Shown here piece after piece: positions 20,767-31,330 of a DNA stretch of 64,000 nucleotides (its first letter is position 1; each line of letters begins with the position of its first letter). Origin of the DNA: Ooceraea biroi (lineage: Eukaryota > Arthropoda > Insecta > Hymenoptera > Formicidae); assembly GCF_003672135.1 (NCBI RefSeq), contig NC_039511.1, positions 8,458,464 through 8,522,463 on the forward strand, given 5' to 3'. A program made the position numbers and the translations under genes. Below the pieces are notes generated by a model. That model saw only the letters and a program-made list of their open reading frames with translations, was not told where the DNA came from and searched no databases.

Positions 20767-22113
20767 GAGTTTGGAATGAGGAGGGGAGGAAAGTATTCAG
20801 AGAGAGGTTGGGGAAAATACCGTTAGGAAATAGGGAAATTGGAGAAGAATGGGAAGGGTTAGAGGGGAGGTTAAGAGATGCATTGGAGGAGACGGGGAAA
20901 GTAATATGTGATAAAGAAAAAAAAATAGGGGATGGTGGGATGATGAGTGTAGGAGAGAAAAGAGAGAGGTAAGGAAGGAATTCAGGAGATGGAGAGGAGG
21001 GTGGGGCTCGGGGGAGACATATAGGAAAAGTAAAAGAGAATATAAGCAATTATGCGAAAATAAGAAGAAAGAAATGAATGAGAGATGGGAGAGAGAGGCA
21101 GAGAATGTGAGGAGGGAGGGGGAGGTATGGGAAATAATAAATAGGGAGAGAAGAAAGAAGAAAAGATTTAATGAGAATATAGAGATGGAAGAATGGAAAG
21201 AGCATTTTATGAGGCTATTGGGAGGAGTAGAGGGTAGAGTGGTTAGGGGAGAAAGGAGGGGGGAGAGGGAGAAAGAGGAAGAGAAGGAGATAAGCAGGAC
21301 AGAAATAAGAGAAATAATTGGAAAACTGAAGGATGGAAAAGCGGTGGGAGGGGATGGGATACCGAATGAAGTGTGGAAGTATGGAGGAGAGGAAATAGAG
21401 GAATGAAGTTAGGAGGGGAAAGGGTTTATTCATTGTCGTATGCGGATGATGTACTGTTGATGTCAGAGGATGAAGAGGGAATGAAGAGTATAATGGTGGG
21501 GATGGAAAAATATCTTGAGGAAAAGAAGTTGGAGTTAAATAGTGACAAGACGAAGGTAGTGAGATTTAGAAAAGGAAGAGGAAGGATGGATAAAAGGACA
21601 TGGAGGTGGAAAGAGAAGAAAATAGAAGAGGTCAAAGAGATTAAATACCTAGGGTATGTGTTTCAAAGAAATGGGAAGCAAGGCGCGCATGTGAGGGATA
21701 GAGTAAGAAGGGCTGCTGCGGTAATGGGACAGATTTGGAGTATAGAGAAAAGGAGATTCGGTAAAGATATGGGTAGAAGATTATGGTTATTTGATAAATT
21801 GGTATGGACGGTGTTAGCTTATGGAGTAGAGATTTGGGGGTGGGAAGAAAGAGAGGAGATGGGAAAATTGGAGGAAAGATTTTTGAGATGGTGTCTAGGT
21901 GTAGACGGAAAAACCCCGAAATATTTGGTAAGGGAAGAATTGCAAAGGGACAAATTGAGGGGAAGGACGGCGAAGAGGGCTTGGGGGTTTGAGAAAAGGT
22001 TAGAAGAGGGAAGGGGAGGGATGTTGACGAGAAGATGTTGGGAGGAAGTGAAAGAGGGCAAAGAGAGGAAAAGTGGAGGAGGGATGGAAAGAGGAGAGGA
22101 AAAGAGATTTTGA
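20767..22113 (+). pseudogene. LINE ORF2 reverse transcriptase, internally deleted
   Basis: Pieces in several frames. The stretch 21,074-21,406 has EIREIIGKLKDGKAVGGDGI, the conserved entry to the RT palm, followed by PNEVWKYG. It then passes directly to LGGERVYSLSYADDVLLMSE with the YADD catalytic pair (21,410-21,470). Normally about 150 residues of palm lie between, so the fingers-palm core has been lost. The thumb and C-terminal region follow: KLELNSDKTKVVRFRKG, EIKYLGYVFQRNG, and LVWTVLAYGVEIWGWEEREE. The last open frame ends at 22,111-22,113; more decayed sequence continues to about 22,800. Confidence 0.85.
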
Positions 22114-23044
22114 GGATAAAGGATGGAAGGTGGAGGAAATAGAGAAGAAGAGAGAGGAGGGAAGGTTTTTGTACGGAGAAATAGAGAAAGTGAATAAGGA
22201 GAAGCAGACGGAGGAGAGGTGGAAGAGGATAAGGGAGTCGAGATATAATAGTTGGTATAAGGAGGTGAAGGGAAGAGGACTGCCGGGATATTTGAAGAAG
22301 GGATGGGGGGAAAGCAGATAGAGAAAAGTAGCAAGGTTTAGGCTGGGAAATGAAATGGGGGGAGGAATGTACTGGGAGAGTGAAGAAAAAGAATATGTAG
22401 ATTATGTAGAAAGGAAAGGGAGACGTGGGAACATGTATGGGAGGAATGCAAAGAATGGAAGAATGGAGGAGGAAGTTGGCAGGATGCAGTAGGGTGGGTC
22501 TTAGGGGAGGAAGGGGAGGGCGAGTGGTGGATGAGGGAGTTAGAGGAAGAAAGAAAAGGGTGGGAAGGGGGGAAAAGTGAGGAAGAGAATGAAAAGGAAG
22601 GTGAGAAAGAGGAGTGGTACGAGAGAGAGAGTGAGAGTAAGGTTAAGGAATTGGAGGAGAGAGAATTGCGAGGGGATAATGAGTGAGAGGAGGTATGAAA
22701 GGTGGGGAGAGATAGGGAAGGAAAAGAAATGGAAGAAAGGTTGTAAGATGGAGTAGAAATGAAAGAAGGAAATTGTGGATAGAAGAGCAAGAGGAAACGG
22801 AAGTCCGCCGGGGGAAATATGTGTGTGTGTAGAAGGAGAGGAGGGAAGGTTGGCTTCCTTCGTCTCTACTCGCACAAGTAGTATAAATAGGTTAAGTTAG
22901 ATAAGATAGTGTTAAGTAGGATAAGATTAGGTTAAGTGTTAATGTAAAAATTGTAACCCTGAGGGGATCAATAAAGCATACATACATACGTACATACATA
23001 CATACATGTATATATTGTATATATGTATGTATGTGTATATATAA

Positions 23045-23100
23045 CATTACTACAATATGTGTGTGCGTGCGTGCGTGTGTGTGTGTACACTCACACTTAA
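23045..23100. repeat. (TG)n/(GCGT)n microsatellite
   Basis: TGTGTGTGCGTGCGTGCGTGTGTGTGTG tract of about 35 bases after the LINE. Confidence 0.85.
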
Positions 23101-23265
23101 TTAATATTAATTTTTAATATAGTATTTACACCATAGTTTAGTATAACTTTAAATCATAAAATTATACCGTTGTAAAACTTTGGATCCATACGTTTTAAAA
23201 TGGTTTCATATAAGATATGTGACATTTTAAAATATGAAACTTTTAACTTTTCTTCCGCCTTAGGC

Positions 23266-23440
23266 GGGGTCTACAATAAGAATTTAAGGCGTAAGATTTA
23301 AGAAATTGACCAATCAAAGTAGATCATTCTCTTTATATTCGATTGTGATTGGTCAATTTCTTAAATCTTACGCCTTTAGAGAAAATAAAGTATTACGTGA
23401 TTGCTGCTCCTCTGTTGCGAATTGCATAAAAAAATATGTA
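23266..23440 (+). repeat. palindromic repeat, right copy
   Basis: AAGGCGTAAGATTTAAGAAA and its complement enclose TTGACCAATCAAAGTAGATC. The flanking AGAGAAAATAAAGTATTAC and TTGCGAATTGCATAAAAAAA are shared with 18,366-18,540. This copy has the better-preserved palindrome. Confidence 0.6.
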
Positions 23441-23984
23441 AAAAAATAACTGTTTAAGTTCAATGTACGTAATATATGAACTAAATTTTCAGTATTAACA
23501 GCAAAAGTCAGAACGTAGCTCTTTAATATACGCATTGATCGCAATATATTGTTACGTTCAGAGCTCTGTGAGCTCGAGGAAGGGCGCAACCAGACGCCTC
23601 TCGAGAAACGTTGGCACTTAGCCGTAGAGCCTCGAGTCGAGCCGACCGATACGCTCCGTTGTTTTAAGGTCAATGACCAAGATCAATCTACCCGAACAAT
23701 CGAAACGGTCAGCTCGTTGGTCCCTTTTAGGTAAGGGAAATGAATCCCTATTACCAGGGATAGGACCTGTACGATTCGTTGTGAGAGGGAGAGATGGATA
23801 GAGGTGAATTAAATTAAAATTACTTTTCTTTTAAGAAAAATAGAACATTATAATTTATTTTTCTTTCGTATTAAAATTACAAATTTGCGTTGGTTCTCAT
23901 TAAAATACAAAATATCAATAAACTAAAACTTATTTATATTAATAGAATAGTGTTGTATAAGTCAGCCAGGACAATCAATAATAA
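23441..23984. other. no gene seen
   Basis: A GC-richer block (23,550-23,790), with CTCGAGGAAGGGCGCAACC and CCTATTACCAGGGATAGGAC, is distinct from its AT-rich surroundings and may be part of an unrecognised repeat. A 61-residue frame at 23,549 has no known match. Confidence 0.4.
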
Positions 23985-24030
23985 AACACTGGTTCTTTAA
24001 TCGACACACTGGCAGTATATTGTTGTTAAT

Positions 24031-24072
24031 GTGACACAACGTTTCGACCACTATCTGGTCCTTCTCAAGTGT
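24031..24072 (-). other. hammerhead-like motif, Penelope-like element (left)
   Basis: On the minus strand: ACACAAC stem, CTTGAGAAG core, stem II GACC/GGTC with an AGATAGT loop, GAAAC, and closing GTTGTGT. Same architecture as at 1,190; the CUGANGA core is degenerate. Confidence 0.5.
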
Positions 24073-24093
24073 TGTGTGTCTTTTTCTAAAAAA

Positions 24094-24297
24094 AGGTATT
24101 ACAATGTAAGTGAAAGAAATGACTTCGACTGGATGCACGTGGATGTTTTGCATCAGGAGAAACATTTAGGGAGGCGCGAGATCGCGGAGATGATTTGTAT
24201 TAAAAAGCACAGCAAGTCCATTAATCTGCAGAAGGATACCGATAACCTACCCGGTATATATGACCAAGTGCTAGCAAACATCTCCTTTCCTCCTTGA
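24094..24297 (+). pseudogene. GIY-YIG endonuclease C-terminal fragment (Penelope-like)
   Basis: Read in the frame of NDFDWMHVDVLHQEKHLGRR followed by EIAEMICIKKHSKSINLQKD and TDNLPGIYD. It aligns by eye with the last ~55 residues of the Penelope ORF at 157-951 (HEFDWSGVDVLHREN, KRELAEMFFIKRHEYTINSQ). The upstream GIY-YIG half is missing; the sequence before it is the inverted terminal copy. Confidence 0.75.
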
Positions 24298-24440
24298 CTT
24301 TGTTTACTGCTATCATTTGAGAGTGTGCTCTCACAGTGTTCGGTCTCTTTGTCTCTCATTCGTTTTCAGGTGTCTTTTTCAGCCAGTAAGTTTGCGAACA
24401 TTGTATTTTATATTTATGCCGATTGTTGTATTTCCTTTTA

Positions 24441-25724
24441 TTGGGTTGGCCAAAAAGTAATTGCGTTTTTTTCCAATAGATGGACATACATGTCTTGAAA
24501 TGTAACTAACTTCATTCTAAACCGCAAATTCATTATGTAGGTTAACAACTCACAGTTCAAGCTTGTTTTAGAAAAAGAAAGTACACGATTTCGTTAACAA
24601 TTGTTTGTTTGCCGTCGATTTCAAAATGGAAAATAAAAAAAAACATTTTCCTCATATTTTGTTTTATTACTTCCGAAAAGGGAAAAACGTTGTGCAAGCT
24701 CATAAACAGTTATGTGATGTATATGGCGAAGATGCTTTAAAACTGCAGCAGTGTCAAAATTGGTTTACTAAATTTCGATCTGGAGATTTTAATGTGAAAG
24801 ATGCACCACGCTCAGGAAGTCCAATCGAAATTGATGATGACAAAATAAAGGCACTGATCGATTCCAATCGGCGTTTAACGACACGAGAGATTGCTGAGAA
24901 TCTTAACATATCGAAATCGAGTGTTGAAAACCATTTAAAACGACTTGGATACATTAGTAAGCTCGATATTTGGGTACCACATGAGCTCAAAGAAATTCAT
25001 CTCACTAAGCGTATTGACATCTGCGATTCTCTTTTGAAACGTGAGGAAAATGATTCATTTTTTAAACGTATGATAACAGGCAACGAAAAATGGATCGTCT
25101 ACAACAACGTCAAACGAAAAAGATCGTGGAGCAAGCGTGATGAACATGCTGAAGCACTTGAAAAGCAGATATTCACCAAAGAAAGATTATGCTGTCAGTC
25201 TGGTGGGACTTTAAAGGTATTGTGTATTTTGAGCTGCTTGCAAGGAATCAAACCATTAATTCAGACGTATACTGTCGTCAACTGGATAAATTAAATGATG
25301 CCATCAAACAGAAACGTCGAGAATTGGTGAATCGCAAAGGTGTTGTGTTTCACCATGATAACGCTAGACCACGTACAAGTTTGGTCACTCGTCAAAAATT
25401 GTTGCAGCTTGGATGGGATGTGTTACCACATCCACCATATTCACCAGACCTGGCACCATCAGATTACCATTTGCTTCGTTCTTTGCAAAACGCCTTGAAT
25501 GGTAAAACCTTTACTGTTGATGAGGATATCAAATCGTTCTTGGAATTGTTTTTTGCTGGAAAAGATAAGAACTTTTTTGAGCGCGGAATCATGAAGTTGC
25601 CTGAAAAATGGCAAAAGATAATCAAACAAAATGGACAATATATTGTTTAATAAAGTTTTTGTTTCCCATGAAAAATTCGCCTTTTATTCATATAAAAAAA
25701 AACGCAATTACTTTTTGGCCAACC
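24441..25724 (+). mobile_element. mariner element (1.28 kb), distinct subfamily from the first
   Basis: The left end TTGGGTTGGCCAAAAAGTAA follows TA. The right end TTACTTTTTGGCCAACC is followed by TA and lacks the last three bases of the repeat. The transposase is on the plus strand. Ends differ from the 6,992 mariner, so two mariner lineages are present. Confidence 0.9.
24626..25650 (+). pseudogene. mariner transposase, frameshifted, first catalytic Asp replaced
   Basis: The start at 24,626 (MENKKKHFPHILFYYFRKGK) is preferred over an upstream in-frame Met because it matches mariner length. HTH region: QNWFTKFRSGDF, RSGSPIEIDDD, LNISKSSVENHLKRLGY. Linker IWVPHELKE. The first catalytic site reads ITGNEKW, with Asn in place of Asp. 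The frame breaks near 25,170-25,200, then resumes with LSVWWDFKGIVYFELL, FHHDNARPRTS (second Asp) and PPYSPDLAPSDYHLL (third Asp), ending in KIIKQNGQYIV at 25,650. Both the Asp-to-Asn change and the shift would abolish activity. Confidence 0.9.
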
Positions 25725-25864
25725 TAGTAGTTTTTGCTGTTTATTTATGTGTATATTGCGGTTGCGTTGCGTTTCTCTTACTCATATGCTCTTTTTGTAT
25801 TTGTGTTGCAGTTTTTTGTCATTTCTTTCACTTACATTGTAATACCTTTTTTTAGAAAAAGACA

Positions 25865-25910
25865 CACAACACTTGAGAAGGACCAGATAGTGGTCGAAAC
25901 GTTGTGTCAC
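25865..25910 (+). other. hammerhead-like motif, Penelope-like element (right)
   Basis: Mirror copy of the motif at 24,031: CACAACACTTGAGAAGGACC, AGATAGT loop, GGTCGAAACGTTGTG. The stems pair in both copies. Confidence 0.5.
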
Positions 25911-26029
25911 ATTAACAACCATATACTGCCAGTGTGTCGATTAAAGAACCAATGTTTTATTATTTATATTAAATTACTTGTGCATAATATAAAAAAAATG
26001 ATTTTATGCGCTGTGGGGAATATGTGCTG

Positions 26030-28375
26030 ACAAGGAAGGTTAGCCAACTCGGAAATTTAGAAAATTCTGAAACTTTGTGTGCATATAGAGTAGTTTATCC
26101 GTAACATAAAACTATTTTTCTTTCATGCTGAATTACACTTCAAGGGGGTGAAATCACCCCTTGAAGAAAAATATAGGTATTTCTATTTTGCGAAATAACT
26201 GCTAAACGATGGAAAGATATAAAAAAAAGTTTATACAAAAGTTGCATCTCTTTTATGTGTCTACAAAGCTGTGTACGGATAAGTATCGAAAAACTAATGC
26301 TTTTCTATTTACCCCCTCCACCACCCCTTAAAATTGAATTTTTTTACTTCGTAAATTTACGTCAAAGTACTTCTCCCTGACCTCTTTTCATACGTCGTAA
26401 TCAATTTATGTCTGTTATATTAAAAAAATAAAATAAAATAAAAACCTTAAAAGAAAAACTCCGATTCTCAATTCCGCGCGTTTTAGCAGTTTAATTATTA
26501 TAATGATTTTAAAAAGTAATATATAAATTTCTCGTACCGTTGATTTTATAATAGCCTCTTGGTTAATGCGGAAAACAGAAATAAAATGTTTCTTAAAATA
26601 ATATTCACAACTGTTTATTGAAGCAACTATATATGATATAAAAATATAAATCACACGGGATAAGTCGATAAGGCGATAAATGGAGTTTTGCACTATCGCG
26701 ATCCATTGGAACGTCTTTCCTCGCATTTTTATTAGATTATTTTGTAAACCGCACGATAAATAAGATGTTGCATGAACAAGATATTGCACTTTGACATTAA
26801 ATGACGCAGATTCATATTGATGCACCGATAACCTTGTCAAACTTTCCGATTTACGTAATACGGATGTGTCTATCCGTTTTGCAAACCACACGAAAAATTA
26901 GATAAGTTAGTGCATAGATTGGACTACTATCGCAAATGACGAAAATGGTGCAACTTATAATCTTTTTTCCAACATTTTTTCGGTGAATAAGTTTATGTAA
27001 TCGCGGTTTTCGATTCATATAAATATGCCTGAGGAAGTAGTACTTTCCAGTCTCATTTACGACAGGAATCAGCATTCTGTTGAAAAGTTTGCCTGATAGA
27101 AAATGACGCCGGTTAATGTTGCGAACATAATAAACATGTTAGCGACTACGTTTCAAATTGCGAGTATAACACAGACACCTATAACGCCTTTTGAAATTGA
27201 AGTGCATAATGAAATTCGTGATATTCTACAAAATTTGCAAGACGTACGTTCATTATTTGAACATGATTACGTGCTTGATTTTGCTGATCCATCAGAACCC
27301 CATGGAGCACAAATTGTAGAATATATTACGCCTGCAGAGAAAGAAGAAGAAGACAGTTTTGAATATGAAGAATGTATTGTCGATGATGAAGATGGGAAGG
27401 TCGACTTGAGTTATAAGAGAAAGGCTGTAGAGTTTTGGAAAAGCGGAAAGAAGGCACGTCGGACATTAACTAGCGTACAGAATAGTCAAGTCAAGAATCA
27501 ATCACACAATATGTAATATGTAATCTGTAGAATCAATCCGCATTTTTTGTGTAAATCGGAGAGTTCGACAAGGTTATCGGTGCATCAATATGAATCTGCG
27601 TCATTTAATGTCAAAGTGCAATATCTTGTTCATGCAACATCTTATTTATCGTGCGGTTTACAAAATAATCTAATAAAAATGCGAGGAAAGACGTTCCAAT
27701 GGATCGCGATAGTGCAAAACTCCATTTATCGCCTTATCGACTTATCCCGTGTGATTTATATTTTTATATCATATATAGTTGCTTCAATAAACAGTTGTGA
27801 ATATTATTTTAAGAAACATTTTATTTCTGTTTTCCGCATTAACCAAGAGGCTATTATAAAATCAACGGTACGAGAAATTTATATATTACTTTTTAAAATC
27901 ATTATAATAATTAAACTGCTAAAACGCGCGGAATTGAGAATCGGAGTTTTTCTTTTAAGGTTTTTATTTTATTTTATTTTTTTAATATAACAGACATAAA
28001 TTGATTACGACGTATGAAAAGAGGTCAGGGAGAAGTACTTTGACGTAAATTTACGAAGTAAAAAAATTCAATTTTAAGGGGTGGTGGAGGGGGTAAATAG
28101 AAAAGCATTAGTTTTTCGATACTTATCCGTACACAGCTTTGTAGACACATAAAAGAGATGCAACTTTTGTATAAACTTTTTTTTATATCTTTCCATCGTT
28201 TAGCAGTTATTTCGCAAAATAGAAATACCTATATTTTTCTTCAAGGGGTGATTTCACCCCCTTGAAGTGTAATTCAGCATGAAAGAAAAATAGTTTTATG
28301 TTACGGATAAACTACTCTATATGCACACAAAGTTTCAGAATTTTCTAAATTTCCGAGTTGGCTAACCTTCCTTGT
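26030..28375. mobile_element. 2.35-kb foldback element with ~840-bp arms and a central ORF
   Basis: The left arm starts ACAAGGAAGGTTAGCCAACT at 26,030 and runs to about 26,880. The right arm (27,545-28,375) is its near-perfect reverse complement. The ~660-base centre holds an ORF of 137 residues. No target duplication is evident at the ends. Mirror-image ORFs in the arms (26,415-26,891 and 27,547-27,990) are by-products. Confidence 0.85.
27103..27516 (+). CDS. 137-residue protein inside the foldback element, possible transposase N-terminus
   Basis: Starts MTPVNVANIINMLATTFQIA. The middle is acidic (PAEKEEEDSFEYEECIVDDE), and the end is basic: DLSYKRKAVEFWKSGKKARR then TLTSVQNSQ. The YKRKAVEFWKSGK... 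TLTSVQ part resembles helix-turn-helix starts that precede DDE domains in some insect transposon proteins, but no catalytic domain follows before the stop. It may be a truncated or regulatory remnant of the element's own protein. The frame is intact from Met to stop. Confidence 0.45.
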   Translation: MTPVNVANIINMLATTFQIASITQTPITPFEIEVHNEIRDILQNLQDVRSLFEHDYVLDFADPSEPHGAQIVEYITPAEKEEEDSFEYEECIVDDEDGKVDLSYKRKAVEFWKSGKKARRTLTSVQNSQVKNQSHNM

Positions 28376-29235
28376 GAGTCGTTGATAAAAAATGTTTGAA
28401 TATACGAGGCTGGGATTAAAACAGGGTGCTATCTATTTCGAGTGATCCATGGTACTACTGTGTTAGGGGTTACATCACTGATAACACTCCTTAGAGTGGC
28501 TAGGTCAACCGGATCGGGTCCAAGAACGAAAGCAAAAGGAGGAAGGGGGAGGGTGAACGAGGGGAAACAATCCAAGATGCGCTCACGCAAGGCTTCAAGC
28601 CCAGCCTGTTAGAGCTCCCTCAGTTCACTGAAGGAAAGAAAGATTACGTAGTGGATATTGACAGGTATCTGGATGGGAGATACTGGGGGAAGATCTGGGA
28701 ATTCTTCGAAATCAGACGGAAGGAGATACTGATCAAATTCGGAAGGAGAGGGGATGGGAGAATACCACCTAGGGGATAATTCAGGCAGAGTGTCAGTGGT
28801 GTACCTGGGAGGTGAGGGTGGTTCGGGATATGTCGACGAGGATGGTGAAAGGTAGGTTTCTTGTGTAGTAGGGTAAGGTGTATGTGTAACTCCGCAGACA
28901 GTGCAGATGCTACAGGGGGACCGCAGTGTGATTATAACTGAATTATTCTCCGTGTGTTAACCGCCGATGATTCGGGGGAAGCTGCCCCTTCGTTGATCGA
29001 CAGTGGTTGCTGCGGGGAAGTCGAGGTTGCGTCACCGCGTTTTATATTTGGCACTTGAAAAGGGGAGAATGGAAAATAAAAATTTTGTTCGCTATTATTA
29101 TTTAAAAAAACAAAAAAAACCGAAGGTAATAATCGGTGAAGATGGATAGGAACGAGAGAGAGAAAAGTAAAGCTAGTGTGCCGGTTGCACTTATTTTCTT
29201 CACTGCTGGAAAAAATCTTCGGATGAGGTATAAGT

Positions 29236-29613
29236 AGAGTCCTAGATATAAGAGAAGCGACATTGAGGGAATATCGTCTGATTGGCCAGGTAAATCACGT
29301 GATGAGCGCCATTTTGTTTGCTACTATGGTGCAATAAATAAGGTCAGATGACTTTTAAAGCAATTTTGTGTACAGGCAAGCAGTTTTAATTGCGATATAA
29401 GTACTTTTATGTAAATATTTATTACATATAAATCAAATCCTACATATTGAAAGCAATATTAAACTGTTTTATATGACTGCTCCAGTTCACACGTCATTTA
29501 GCGTTAACCTGATTTGACTTCTTGTATCTCGCATATGGAGAAAACAAGATGGTGGCTTATCGATATATCGCATATATCGATTTCAATGTCGCTTCTCTTA
29601 TATCTAGGCCTCT
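29236..29613. mobile_element. MULE-like MITE, 378 bp, with 10-bp target duplication
   Basis: Terminal inverted repeats AGAGTCCTAGATATAAGAGA and TCTCTTATATCTAGGCCTCT extend inward through AAGCGACATTGA. The 10-base word AGGTATAAGT lies at both flanks (29,226-29,235 and 29,614-29,623). A 9-10-bp duplication fits the Mutator superfamily. No transposase frame is present. Confidence 0.75.
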
Positions 29614-29765
29614 AGGTATAAGTAGTCGCCTCTGTCCAAGGAGCCAACCCGTCCGGAGGATCTTCGGTTTCGGAGTCACTGACTCTAAGTTAAGATTGTC
29701 GCGGCTTTCCGAAGACGAAAGCGAAACTTTTGTATGTAATAACGTGCTAGCTTGATCCAGAAGAG

Positions 29766-30550
29766 TGTAACGTATCACGAGTGAGCGGACAGCTCGCGAG
29801 TGTCCAAGAGTTGACGAACCGTGGCGACAGGGAGATTGTTGATTGATGAGCCAAGAGGTGGATATATATGACAACTGTATTTCACGTTAGTTATTACAAA
29901 CACTTAGAACTACGCGGTCTTATATCTAGTCGCGGGGTCGCATACAAGGCGAGGCGGAGTCGCGGGAGTGGAATCGCGGAATCGGCGTACAACGCGGGGT
30001 CGCGGAATCGGCGTACAATGTGGAGTCGCGAAATCGGCGTATAATACGGAGTCACGGAATCGGCGTACAACGCGGGGTCGCGGAATCGGCGTACAACGTG
30101 AAGTCGCGAAATCGGCGTATAATACGGAGTCACGGAATCGGTGTACCACGCGGAGTCGCGGCTAGGCGGTCGGGATGCTGCTGAACATGCAGGCTTAGGC
30201 GGAGTGCTGCTCAACGCGCAGACTTAGCGGGGAGTGTGCTGCTCAACATGCAGGCTTAGGCGGAGTCGCTGCTCAACATGCAGGCTCGGACGGAGTGCTG
30301 CTCAACACGTAGGCTTAGAAGTGCTGCTTAGTGTGCAGGCTTAGGAAGGTCAGAGTCGGAGAGCTCTGGCCGAGGAATGGTGCTGATGGTCTCGTGAGCC
30401 GCGCTTATATACCCCCAGACGCTAGGTCCGGGGGGCAGTGACGCTTGATGGGACCGCGGCGGCTCGACGGCGCTTTGGTATGCGGTGCCAGCAGCGTTGC
30501 GCGCGGAGGCCTTACGCGGTGCCAGTGGTGTAGCGAGCAGCTGCGTCACA
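29766..30550 (-). mobile_element. solo LTR (785 bp), same family as 15,906-16,789, AGAG duplication
   Basis: On the minus strand it begins TGTGACGCAGCTGC and ends GATACGTTACA, flanked by AGAG on both sides (29,762-29,765; 30,551-30,554). It has the TATATAAGCGCG promoter (near 30,403) and two tandem-repeat blocks: CATGCAGGCTTAGGCGGAGT units and GGAATCGGCGTACAAC units. It differs from the other copy in repeat number. It is inserted in the LTR-like segment. Confidence 0.88.
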
Positions 30551-31185
30551 AGAGAGAAGAGGCCTCCGGAGCGGATCACTCCCTTGATATAGGGCTAAAA
30601 AGGCTCAGGGTGGAATTATTCCGATTCTGGAAATTGTTTTTTCATGAACCAGTTGTCGCTTTAATAATTATTATGGTATTGCCGGAGTTTTATGATAATC
30701 ATTTTCGGGAAACTAAGTGCGGCACTTGTGATAGACCACCCTTTGACTCCCCGAATATGACAATCCAGGCGTTAGTTACGTTAGTCTGGATTTATTTATT
30801 AACGAGTAACTGGTTCATGTGTGGTCATGAGTGCTCTAATTCTCGGTATTAGAGATAGGCGAATAAATTTATTGCCTTTCTACGGGTGACATTTTTCAAG
30901 TGCCGCCTCAATTTTTCCCAGATCTGGAGCAATCTTCGTCGCTAGATATGTTTCATCTTTTAAGTGTTTCGGCTGAATACAGGCGCCAAGCCTCTTGCTC
31001 CCCTTGTTTCAAGAGGTTTCGTCCCTCACCTTAGACATTTTTACCGAGGCGACGTGGTACCTGTACACACGCGGTCACACTTATCGCCGCGTGTGTAGAA
31101 ATTCATTCAACTATTAGATTTTTCTTAGAAATGAGTTATTCCTTTTGGGAGCAAGGAACCGTGGAGTCTCTTGGACGTAACAATA

Positions 31186-31330
31186 TGTATAATGCTATTT
31201 TAACATTGTTTTAAAATATTACTGCAACATTACTGAATTAACATTGCACCAAATTGTCTTTGCAATGTTTCTGCAATATGAAAAGTTGTAACGTTGCAGC
31301 AATATTGCTGCAGCTTCTGTGCTGTATGGG
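31186..31330. mobile_element. TTGCAGCAATATTGC-type MITE, right half
   Basis: Repeats of TGCAACATTACTG and GTTGCAGCAATATTGC lead to TTCTGTGCTGTATGGG, the complement of the left end at 18,086. Confidence 0.6.

Larger units (their letters stand above)
18568..23005 (+). mobile_element. APE-type non-LTR retrotransposon (LINE) with 16-bp target duplication
   Basis: The element runs from GGACTTCCGTTTCCGGTGCT to a 3' end AATAAAGCATACATACATAC. Identical 16-base copies of ATGTATATATTGTATA lie at 18,552-18,567 and 23,006-23,021, as expected of target-primed insertion. The coding strand is extremely purine-rich (GA), so the complementary strand shows long spurious Ser/Leu/Phe/Pro ORFs. ORF1 and ORF2 parts are recognisable but broken, and the RT core is partly deleted. 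The tail is CATA repeats rather than poly(A). Confidence 0.88.
23985..25975. mobile_element. Penelope-like element remnant with inverted terminal copies, hosting a mariner
   Basis: Bases about 23,980-24,118 are repeated inverted at about 25,820-25,960 (AAAGACACACAACACTTGAG, GTGTCGATTAAAGAACCA). Between them lie a GIY-YIG C-terminal fragment (24,094-24,297) and a mariner insertion. The paired inverted ends fit the pseudo-LTR arrangement of Penelope-like elements. Confidence 0.65.
28376..31182 (-). mobile_element. LTR-like retroelement segment, minus orientation, interrupted
   Basis: The upper end, read on the minus strand, starts TGTTACGTCCAAGAGACTCC. A promoter-like TATA (CCTATATCAAGGG) lies near 30,580. 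Much of 30,551-31,182 and some of 28,550-29,230 and 29,614-29,765 match 55,430-56,978 (shared GTGCGGCACTTGTGAT-like, TCCAGATCTGG-like and AGTGTTTCGGCTGA words). No retroviral protein domain was seen. The lower boundary and a target duplication were not found. It has been split by a solo LTR (29,766) and a MULE-like element (29,236). Confidence 0.5.

Noticed and set aside
18654..22875. Long minus-strand ORFs rich in Ser, Leu, Phe and Pro (for example 18,902-19,396, 19,869-20,612 and 22,338-22,790)
   Set aside because: They are the complement of the purine-rich LINE coding strand, where few stops arise. They show no domain, and the plus strand carries clear endonuclease and RT motifs.
26415..27990. 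Paired ORFs of ~150 residues in the foldback arms
   Set aside because: They are mirror images caused by the palindrome, with no domain. Only the central ORF is reported.
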